This document shows positions 1 to 6,134 of a DNA stretch of 13,590 nucleotides, piece after piece. Every line of letters starts with the position of its first letter. Position 1 is the first letter of the stretch. The notes under the pieces are model-generated. The model saw only the letters and a program-made list of their open reading frames with translations, had not been told where the DNA came from and made no database searches. Source of the DNA: Antrodiella citrinella (lineage: Eukaryota > Basidiomycota > Agaricomycetes > Polyporales > Steccherinaceae); the NCBI GenBank assembly GCA_004802725.1, contig SGPM01000529.1, forward strand, positions 1 to 13,590. The letters are read 5' to 3'. The position numbers and the translations under genes are program-made.

Positions 1-2
1 TC

Positions 3-2645
3 AAATCCCTCGGTGGCAGCGAGTACGCCGTCTTGTTTCTTGATGACAAGACTGACGAGGTGACAGTCGAGGCGATGGCGCACAAGAGCGAGACGCTCCA
101 GCATTTCCGACACTGGATTGCGTGGGCGAAACGCCAACGTGGTATGAAGACACTGGGGGAGTTCCAGTCTGACCGTGGAGGCGAGTTCATGTCCAAAGAA
201 TTCACGAAGCTCTTGAAGGACGAGGGCGCAGTTCGCCGCGCGACGGTCCACGATTCGCCGCCGCAGAACGGGAAGTCCGAGCGCCAGATTCGCACACTGA
301 TCGAGCATACACGCGCACTACTCCTTGATGCTGGCGCGCCGAAATTCCTCTGGGCGGAGTGCCTGAAGCACGTCGCGTACATCCGAAACCGCACTACGAC
401 GAAGAACACCCCTGGGTCTACGCCGCACGAACTCGCAACGGGGGAGAAGCCGAATGTATCAGCATTGCCCAGGTGGTACTCCAGCGTGTGGGTCATGATA
501 GAGGGCACGCCGAAGCTTGAGGCGAAGTCGAAGGAGGGGAGGTGGGTCGGATACGACGCTGTAAGCAAGGGGCACCGCATTTACTGGGCTGGAAAGCGAA
601 AGGTGTCAGTAGAGCGAAACATCCGCTTCCCAGACGCTCCAGTCACGGCCGAAATTGTCGAAATACCAGGTGTAGGCGAGAACTTACCTGCACCAGCCTC
701 CCAATCCATTTCCACCGCTCCCACAGCAATCCCCCCGCCTATTCCGCCACCTGCACAAGTGATCCCGCCGGTGAATGCAGCTGTACGCCCGCTGGACGCG
801 ATTGCCGCTCCGTCTGAGGCGAAAGTTGTCCCGCCGAAGATTGAACCAGTTGCCGAAGAGAATGAGGAGGAAGAAGGAAGAGGGAAGAGGGTGCGACACC
901 CAAGTCGCTGGGTAAGAGATATCCAGGGCACAACTGGTGGAAGAGGGGCGCAGATTGTTCCGAAGAGCATTCTGCATGGGGGAGGTGTTCTGCCGGGCGG
1001 AGGAGCCATGGTAGCGGTGGAGGGGGAGAGTTTGGATGGTTGGGAGGCTGATGAAGACCCCATTTTCGCTCTCGCAGCGATGGTGGGTGATGAGCCGAGC
1101 TATAGGGAGGCAATGAGAGGTCCAGAGAGTGAGGGGTGGAGGAAAGCGGAAGAAGAGGAGATAGCGCGCCTAGAAGAAACGGGCACGTTCGAGCTCGTCG
1201 AGCGCCCTGACGGCGCCAATATCGTCGGGTCAGTCTGGGTCCTGAAGAAGAAACGCGATGAGAATAACAAGGTATTGAAGTTGAAAGCTCGCCTTTGTGC
1301 TCAAGGTTTCTCGCAGGTCTTTGGTGTCGACTACGACCAGACTGCCGCGCCGACCGCACGTCTATCGTCTCTCCGTTTCGTCCTCGCACTCGCCACCAAG
1401 AACGACTGGGAAATTCATCAGATCGATTTCAAGAATGCTTACCTCAATGGCGACCTCGACGAAACCATCTATATGCGACAACCTCCTGGATTCGTGGTAC
1501 CTGGACGCGAAAACGACGTCTGGAGGCTGCGTAAGGCGTTGTACGGCCTGAAACAAGCTGGTCGTCAGTGGTACAAGAAGGTCCGCGAAATGTGCGAAGA
1601 CCTTGACCTCCGTCGCAGTGACTACGACCCCGGCGTATTCCATCTCATCTCACCTGAACTCACCGTCATCATCGTCATTCACGTTGATGATTTCACCCTC
1701 GTCACGAACAACCTCGCCATTATGCAGCGGCTCAAGTCGGAACTCGCTGAACACTACGAGTTGGCCGATATGGGCAACGCGCGCTGGCTCCTTGGGTTCG
1801 AGATTCAGCGCGACCGCATCGCGCGAAATGTATCTATGAACCAGTCAGCTTACGTCGACACTCTCATCTCACGCTTCAAGATGGAAGAAGCGCACCCCGC
1901 TGCAACCCCGCTCGACCCCGCCGTCAACCTATTCATGCCCGTTACGGCTGAAGACCGCGACGCGATGGCTAGTCGGCCGTACGCGCAACTTATCGGGTCG
2001 TTAATGTACGCCGCGATCGGGACGCGACCGGACATCATGTTCGCCGTGTCGACCCTCGCGCGGTTCATGTCGGATCCATCCGTCATTCACTGGGAGGCCG
2101 GCAATCGAGTGCTGCGCTACCTCAAGGGGACGCGCGATCAGCGACTCACGTTCAGGGGAGACGCGCCAGCCGTACTCACCGGATTTACGGACGCAGACTG
2201 GGCATCTCAACCCCACCGTCATTCCATTTCGGGATTCACCTTCATGTACGCCGGCGGAGCGATTTCTTGGGGCTCGCACAAGCAAGGCCTCATCGCGCTG
2301 TCATCTACGGAGGCAGAATACATCGCCGCATCAGACGCGTGCCGCGAACTCGTATACCTCCGCTCGCTGGTGCTGGAACTCACCGGCGAAACCACTTCAT
2401 CCCCCATCACCCTCTACTGCGACAATCAAAGCGCGATCAAAATCGCTTTGAACGGCCTTCTTCACGCTCGCACTAAGCATATCGACATACGTTATCAGTA
2501 CATCCGCCAAGTTGTCGAACGCGGACTCACCGAGCTCGTGTACTGCCCGACCAACGAGATGATTGCCGATGTTTTCACGAAAGCGTTGGTGCGCTCTCGC
2601 ATCCAGTACCTCGCAGGAGAATTAGGAATGACAAGTCAAGCTTGA
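3..2645 (+). CDS. Copia-type Pol polyprotein, 5'-truncated by window edge (integrase, reverse transcriptase, RNase H)
   Basis: The frame is open from the first full codon at 3, so the true start is to the left; 880 codons are visible. Residues below count from that codon. Residues 1-130 are the integrase core: SDRGGEF carries the second catalytic Asp (codon 171-173) and PQNGKSE the catalytic Glu (codon 279-281); the first Asp lies outside the window. Near residue 180 is the integrase C-terminal WVGYD...YW box. A Pro-rich, acidic linker spans about 225-350. The reverse transcriptase spans about 395-640, with QIDFKNAYLNG (Asp codon 1425-1427), LYGLKQAGRQWY and the active-site box as HVDD (1680-1691) rather than the usual YVDD. 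RNase H runs from about 725, with TDADWA, LSSTEAEY, CDNQSA and ADVFTK. The polyprotein would copy element RNA to cDNA and insert it in host DNA. All visible catalytic residues are present, so the product could be active. Confidence 0.95.
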   Translation, partial: KSLGGSEYAVLFLDDKTDEVTVEAMAHKSETLQHFRHWIAWAKRQRGMKTLGEFQSDRGGEFMSKEFTKLLKDEGAVRRATVHDSPPQNGKSERQIRTLIEHTRALLLDAGAPKFLWAECLKHVAYIRNRTTTKNTPGSTPHELATGEKPNVSALPRWYSSVWVMIEGTPKLEAKSKEGRWVGYDAVSKGHRIYWAGKRKVSVERNIRFPDAPVTAEIVEIPGVGENLPAPASQSISTAPTAIPPPIPPPAQVIPPVNAAVRPLDAIAAPSEAKVVPPKIEPVAEENEEEEGRGKRVRHPSRWVRDIQGTTGGRGAQIVPKSILHGGGVLPGGGAMVAVEGESLDGWEADEDPIFALAAMVGDEPSYREAMRGPESEGWRKAEEEEIARLEETGTFELVERPDGANIVGSVWVLKKKRDENNKVLKLKARLCAQGFSQVFGVDYDQTAAPTARLSSLRFVLALATKNDWEIHQIDFKNAYLNGDLDETIYMRQPPGFVVPGRENDVWRLRKALYGLKQAGRQWYKKVREMCEDLDLRRSDYDPGVFHLISPELTVIIVIHVDDFTLVTNNLAIMQRLKSELAEHYELADMGNARWLLGFEIQRDRIARNVSMNQSAYVDTLISRFKMEEAHPAATPLDPAVNLFMPVTAEDRDAMASRPYAQLIGSLMYAAIGTRPDIMFAVSTLARFMSDPSVIHWEAGNRVLRYLKGTRDQRLTFRGDAPAVLTGFTDADWASQPHRHSISGFTFMYAGGAISWGSHKQGLIALSSTEAEYIAASDACRELVYLRSLVLELTGETTSSPITLYCDNQSAIKIALNGLLHARTKHIDIRYQYIRQVVERGLTELVYCPTNEMIADVFTKALVRSRIQYLAGELGMTSQA

Positions 2646-2652
2646 GGGGGAG
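2645..2652 (+). other. Polypurine tract (plus-strand primer site)
   Basis: An all-purine run, agggggag, overlaps the last base of the pol stop codon and lies immediately 5' of the TGTTGGAG that opens the LTR. In LTR retrotransposons such a tract resists RNase H and primes plus-strand DNA synthesis, so its 3' edge defines the LTR start. The position and composition fit well. Confidence 0.85.
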
Positions 2653-2683
2653 TGTTGGAGTTCAAGCGTTGACGTTGGACGAA

Positions 2684-2702
2684 ACGGCGGCGGAGCCGCC
2701 GT
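2684..2702. repeat. Perfect GC-rich inverted repeat in the LTR 5' part
   Basis: ACGGCGGC, a 3-base spacer GGA, then GCCGCCGT: an 8-bp perfect stem about 30 bp inside the LTR. It could be a protein-binding palindrome in the LTR promoter, or an RNA hairpin at the 3' end of the transcript. Function is unknown. Confidence 0.6.
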
Positions 2703-2800
2703 ATGATATTGTGCTTACCTTTCTTTCATTTGTCATCACTTTGTTCCATGCGAGCAACACATGTTTCCGTTCGTAAACTCGCCGTGTTTTCCGTTGTGGG

Positions 2801-2831
2801 ACTTCAGTCTTTTCCTTTCACTGACTGAAGT
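2801..2831. repeat. Hairpin with 9-bp stem at the start of the LTR duplication
   Basis: ACTTCAGTC (2801-2809) is perfectly complementary in reverse to GACTGAAGT (2823-2831), with a 13-base pyrimidine-rich loop. The second copy of the repeat (from 2930) keeps the 3' arm but only the last four bases (AGTC) of the 5' arm, so the full stem exists only in the first copy. Confidence 0.6.
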
Positions 2832-2979
2832 CCTTGGTATGTTCTCACATTGCTCTGTATCATTGTAACATATATTTACATGTACCTACAGTCGCTCCCG
2901 CGCCGTATAGGTACATACCGAATATCTAGAGTCTTTTCCTTTCACTGACTGAAGTCCTTGTCGCTCCCGCGCCGTATAG
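2806..2979 (+). repeat. Tandem duplication in the LTR; second copy lacks an intron-like segment
   Basis: Block A (31 nt) occurs at 2806-2836 and again, identically, at 2930-2960. Block B (about 19-20 nt, tcgctcccgcgccgtatag) occurs at 2892-2910 and again at 2961-2979. In the first copy A and B are separated by 55 nt (2837-2891); in the second they are fused directly. The two copies are separated by 19 nt (2911-2929). The 55-nt difference has splice-site ends, so copy 2 equals copy 1 after splicing. Confidence 0.9.
2837..2891 (+). other. Putative 55-nt spliceosomal intron inside the LTR
   Basis: The segment begins GTATGT, a strong fungal donor, and ends CCTACAG, a good acceptor. It is 55 nt long, the same size as introns of the neighbouring host genes. 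A weak branch-point candidate, TGTAAC, lies about 25 nt before the acceptor. The block that follows fuses to the upstream block exactly at these borders in the downstream repeat copy. The alternative is a chance deletion or insertion whose borders merely resemble splice sites. Confidence 0.6.
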
Positions 2980-3007
2980 ACTCCGTCCGCGATCTCTCAC
3001 GTTCACA

Positions 3008-3526
3008 AATCGCACCCAGATAGAAATAGGTGAACGGTAAGGACTGTTTGACTGGATCTGACTGCAGGGATTTTAGGACGCATATGAAATCAGTCCTGAC
3101 AAACCTACTTCGATCGGTGTCAGATATGTGATGTTCACGAGCATATCGGGTCCTGCTTGCAATGTATAGATCGTCCTAGTTGGCGTCATTTGAAGGTCAA
3201 GGAGTGTAGTGAAGTTAACAGCAGGGCTGCCATTCCCAAGCCATTCATATGTAATCCCATCAACCCTAATGTAGCCAAGCCAACTTAGGACCTGTGGATA
3301 GCGTTGAGCGAGAAAGATGTTTTAGACGGATCTATGTACACACCTGCTGGTTCCAATATCCCGGCCAATTATCCATGACTCCGGCTGCATTGACCCAGCA
3401 ATTGAAATACGGGGAGCGAATAGCAAGAGGAACAGGTTGAAACGGGTAAGTTTGCGAATTAACATGTACAAGAAAGTGGGACAGAAAGAAGAGAAGGACG
3501 TGAAGCAAGGGTTGGAGCTGTATCAT
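3008..3526 (-). pseudogene. Glutaminase A (GtaA)-like secreted protein, N-terminal part, gene interrupted by the copia LTR
   Basis: Three exons are visible: 3526-3344, 3291-3109 and 3061-3008, with introns of 52 and 47 nt, giving 140 codons. The start ATG at 3526 is chosen because it opens a hydrophobic signal peptide (about 25 residues, ending near VNS/Q). The mature part has marks of the fungal glutaminase/DUF5127-DUF4965 family: VPLAIRSPY, then GYIRVDGITYEWLG, then MTPTRTIY, NITYLTPIE and SLPFTYFYL. Family members are extracellular or membrane-tethered proteins of about 700 residues related to glutaminase A; the activity of this one is unproven. Coding sequence stops at the LTR border. Translation into the antisense LTR would add 21 residues before a TGA at 2944-2942. 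The rest of the gene should lie left of the retroelement. Exon 3 may originally have ended a few bases before the LTR, at a GTGCGA donor. Confidence 0.85.
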
Positions 3527-4438
3527 GGAGGGGAAGAACCGATGAGGATTGTACGCGACGTAGGTATGAAGTGGGAAGAAAGAGGGATCAACATAGATAT
3601 TCATCATGCATACTGCTCAGTTGCATTACGAGAAGCTCACCCGGATGGCTGTATGCACCGTCGTGATTTCAAGATAACTGCATAGGTTTCAATCATGTAT
3701 CGAAGCTCACAACCAAAAACTCCGAAGTGAGAATTGAATTGGATCAGGTTTAGACACCTCACGGGGGTGCGAACCCACGACTCTTATGGTATACTTCCAG
3801 TGAATCTGGCATCAGCGACTTCCTCGATGGATATTGTCAAAGCACTACGCTCACCTCTTCTCCCTGATCTAATCATCGTCGCCGAATATCTATCCACCTC
3901 ATGGTGTTCCTGTGGCCCGCCAGCGCAAAACAAACCAGCGCTAAGTGCACATGAGATCAAGGCAGTTCGGGTTGATAGAAGTAGAAGTCTAACACAATAA
4001 GCTCCGCGTACAGCTGGTCATTGATGCCTCCTGCAAGACGGACAGCGTTATCGATGGTGATCATCTTTCATGTGAAAAAGAAGTCGGAGACCGATCTGCG
4101 GCAGTGTGAACATTGTGTATACCGTGCAGCCACCTGCCAGTGCACTGGCTCGTGCGTGAAGAATGACGAGGGAATGTCAACATCCATTTGTCCGACTCGA
4201 GATGAGCTGGCAAGAATCACTCGTGTAGAAACAAGTCGGTATGGAACGTGGCTGGATGAACAACAGGCTGCTTTGGCATGGGTCGGATGAGGATAAGTTG
4301 AGAAGAGGGGACTCGAGAAGACAGTGACAGACCGGTAATTACGTAATCGGAGATCGACGTAGGTTGCCACTCGGGCGCTTCCCCTTTGGAATCGCAAATG
4401 GTGTCGCGGCGGATGGCGGAAAAGAGACGGACTCCAAA

Positions 4439-4462
4439 CTCTCTCTCTCTCTATCTCTCTCG
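4439..4462 (+). repeat. CT microsatellite in a pyrimidine-rich promoter tract
   Basis: An almost pure CT dinucleotide run, broken once by an A, lies about 190 bp before the ATG at 4650 and is followed by more C/T-rich sequence. Pyrimidine-rich stretches like this are common just before transcription starts in fungi, so it probably belongs to the core promoter of the + strand gene. Confidence 0.55.
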
Positions 4463-4573
4463 CCCTTCACGCCCTCCTCCTTCCACATTCCTGATTTCTC
4501 TTCGACGCTAGTCGTAGCGCATAACGCCCTGTAGTTCTTTAGCAGCGTCAGAATCGCTTGGAAAGGGTCTCAG

Positions 4574-4641
4574 GTGAGCACCTTGTTCAGCCGCCACTTC
4601 GAGTGTCTGCACCACTTACCCCTCCCTCCTTGTTTCTCTAG
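4574..4641 (+). other. Putative 5'UTR intron of the membrane-protein gene
   Basis: CAG/GTGAGC at 4571-4579 is a consensus donor. A pyrimidine-rich stretch ends in TTTCTCTAG at 4641, eight bases before the ATG at 4650. The 68-nt length fits this genome's introns. Support comes from splice signals only. Confidence 0.5.
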
Positions 4642-4649
4642 TCCCAGTC

Positions 4650-5217
4650 ATGGCACCATCACCTACTGTCGAGGTTTTTGCTCAGTCGAGCTCAGAGTTT
4701 GCTGCGTTACATGGGTGCGTTATGCTATGTCTTTTATTTGAACTTTCCTGACTTGCTTTACGACTGTAGGCATAGGGCCATGACGCCTATCATCGCAGGC
4801 GCCATCTCTGGAGGAGCGGTTGGCCTAGCATGGCTTGTTGGCTTTGTCATGTATTTCTACAAACGTCACCGCCGGGAGAGACGTGCCATCGCAGCTGGCT
4901 ACCGGGGTCACCGAGAGATGCTCGACCCTCCCAAGAAGCCGGAGGCTTTCATCATCCCTCCAGACCCCGCCATCGTTGAAGGAAAGCTGCAGCCTGGAGA
5001 CAATGCCACCTGGGGCCCAAGCCCAACGGACAGCCTCACTGAGCGTGGCTTGATAGCCTCATCGGGAAACACAACACCGACGGATTCATCCCAGTTGCAG
5101 CAGAGCATGTCCGAACCTGTTCGGTTCATGACACGCCGTTCGAGAACGCCACCTATCCATTCTACGACTGCCATTCCGCATCGGTCAAATACCATTGGGT
5201 ATCCGGAGGTTACTTGA
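4650..5217 (+). CDS. Small single-pass membrane protein, function unknown
   Basis: Two exons, 4650-4714 and 4770-5217, joined across a 55-nt intron (GTGCGT...TGTAG), give 170 residues. The N-terminal 28 residues are short, Ser-rich and lack a signal peptide. Residues 29-52 form one transmembrane helix, Gly/Ala-rich at first, ending MYFY. A strongly basic stretch, KRHRRERR (53-60), follows, which by the positive-inside rule puts the C-terminus in the cytosol. The 110-residue tail is Pro/Ser/Thr-rich and looks disordered. I recognise no domain. Such small one-helix proteins are common in agaricomycetes and mostly uncharacterised. The start at 4650 is preferred because exon 1 stays in frame and a likely 5'UTR intron ends just before it; a shorter protein could start at ATG 4780. 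Confidence 0.65.
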
Positions 5218-6134
5218 TGTCTGTTTTTTTGTTCTTTGTTCTGTCTTATAGTGATGATGCTGGTACGTTCGCCTTTTTTCTTTCGAGTCTTACTCATTGG
5301 CGCTGACAGTCTCATCCAGTATACGATTATTCATGCTCTTTTGGGACATGCTGTGGGGGTCATTTGATTTGACTGTAACTCTAATGAAAGCCATAAGTGG
5401 ACATATTCTCATGTTAGATTGTACACTACGCTCTCTGCGTCTGGGGGTACACTGTATTGCTGTGGTATTGCCGGGCATATTATGTTTTCACGAACGCCGT
5501 ACTCGACCGATCTCCGTGCTGACACCTCTCCCTTGCACTCGTTCAGGGGAGTACAGTCTCCAAAATCGGTGCAAGGCACCGCTCACCCTTCGTCTCGCAG
5601 TAATCCAGCACTTCATCCGACGCCTTGACGTCTTCGACGTCTTCCGCTTCCACTTCCACATTCACCGGACCCCCAGGTACGCCACGTTCTCCATAGGAAC
5701 CGACCCGAAGTCCAGGGAAATTTTTACAGGTGTTTTCCTTTCAAAGTCAACGTAAGACGTGTACTGCCCTGTCATCATCTTTTGACAATTACACCTACCC
5801 GTGCGCATCGCCACCGCATCCTTGAGGTATTGGTGAGGCGCAACCAGGGCCACCAGACTCATCTATGCCTGGACGCAACGGGTAAGTATGCTGAGCTCGT
5901 TGGCGAACCGGTCCTCTCGACTTCGAGCTCAAACACTCCGATGACGTTCTCCCCAACTACAGTGACGCTCTTCGTGCATTCCATGTGGGCTCGCTGGAGT
6001 CGATATACTTCATGCTGGTCTCATGTAAGCTCACACATGAACATGATTGTCGTACAATGATATAGATTGTGGGTAAATTTGTGTACATGTCATGCTACAA
6101 ACATACATTGTCTTCAAGTCGCCTTCTACAACTT
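5218..6134. other. Region with unresolved coding-like signals between two convergent genes
   Basis: No gene model could be fixed here. On the + strand there are plausible introns (GTACGC at 5676 to TTTTTACAG at 5728; GTAAGT at about 5881 to CTACAG at 5962), but the frames joined by them soon meet stops. On the - strand, 5543-5740 is open and reads as an acidic, GC3-rich peptide, and about 5885-6030 is open in another frame. The region also includes the 3'UTRs of the genes ending at 5217 (+) and 6135 (-). It may hold a short orphan gene, a decayed gene or only noise. Confidence 0.4.
5543..5740 (-). other. Open frame with coding-like composition, possibly a terminal exon
   Basis: The frame is open for 65 codons from just after an in-frame stop at 5743-5741 to a TGA at 5545-5543, with no ATG, so it could only be a last exon. 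It contains an acidic repeat-like stretch, NVEVEAEDVEDVKASDEV, then a Cys-containing end. A possible acceptor (TGAAAG) lies at its upstream edge, with a GTAGGT donor 61 nt away, but the frame before that donor does not join cleanly. The complementary strand also reads as Ser/Thr-rich, so strand choice is uncertain. No family is recognised. Confidence 0.25.

Larger units (their letters stand above)
1..3007 (+). mobile_element. Ty1/copia-type LTR retrotransposon, 3' portion
   Basis: The order integrase, reverse transcriptase, RNase H, polypurine tract and LTR is that of Ty1/copia (Pseudoviridae-type) elements; gypsy elements place integrase last. The left end is cut by the window edge, so the 5' LTR, primer-binding site, gag and protease are not visible. 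The pol frame has no stop or frameshift for about 880 codons, which suggests a recent insertion. The right boundary is set at 3007 because the LTR then runs TG...CA and because glutaminase-gene coding sequence on the other strand resumes at 3008. The target-site duplication should begin at 3008 (aatcg if 5 bp); its partner lies beyond the left edge, so this is not verified. Confidence 0.93.
2653..3007 (+). repeat. 3' long terminal repeat of the copia element (about 355 bp)
   Basis: It starts with TGTTGGAG just after the polypurine tract and ends with ...GTTCACA, giving TG...CA termini. The right end is supported independently, because glutaminase exon 3 on the other strand is recognisable up to 3008. 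The LTR contains a GC-rich hairpin near its start, a 9-bp-stem hairpin, and a nested tandem duplication (2806-2979) described separately. U3, R and U5 limits are inferred only: if the duplicated block marks R, R begins near 2806 and U5 would be about 2980-3007. No clear TATA box was seen. The 5' LTR is not in the window, so the two LTRs cannot be compared to date the insertion. Confidence 0.8.
3527..4649. other. Divergent intergenic region between the broken glutaminase gene and the membrane-protein gene
   Basis: About 1.1 kb holds the upstream region of the - strand glutaminase gene and of the + strand gene starting at 4650. Short open frames on both strands show no family motifs, no consistent splice structure and no long coding signal, so I call no gene. 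The CT-rich tract and putative 5'UTR intron near the right end are listed separately. No convincing tRNA was found. Confidence 0.6.

Noticed and set aside
581..1643. Long open frames antisense to the retrotransposon pol gene
   Set aside because: Low-complexity Ser/Pro/Arg shadows of the GC-rich linker and RT coding sequence; no motifs of their own.
2911..2929. GT...AG segment between the two LTR repeat copies as a second intron
   Set aside because: At 19 nt it is far too short for a spliceosomal intron; treated as a spacer.
3755..3800. tRNA-like sequence on the - strand (GTGGGTTCGCACCCC resembling a T-arm)
   Set aside because: The T-stem does not pair over five bases, no matching acceptor or anticodon stem was found upstream, and the B-box differs from GGTTCGANTCC. 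At most a degenerate tRNA fragment.
3437..4397. Short open frames of 80-110 codons on both strands left of the membrane-protein gene
   Set aside because: No domain, no consistent splice structure and overlap on opposite strands; one simply covers the antisense of glutaminase exon 1.
5297..5755. 152-codon + strand open frame as a gene
   Set aside because: Its first part looks like 3'UTR of the upstream gene, its second part has an equally good open frame on the other strand, and no protein family is recognised. Kept only as an unresolved region.
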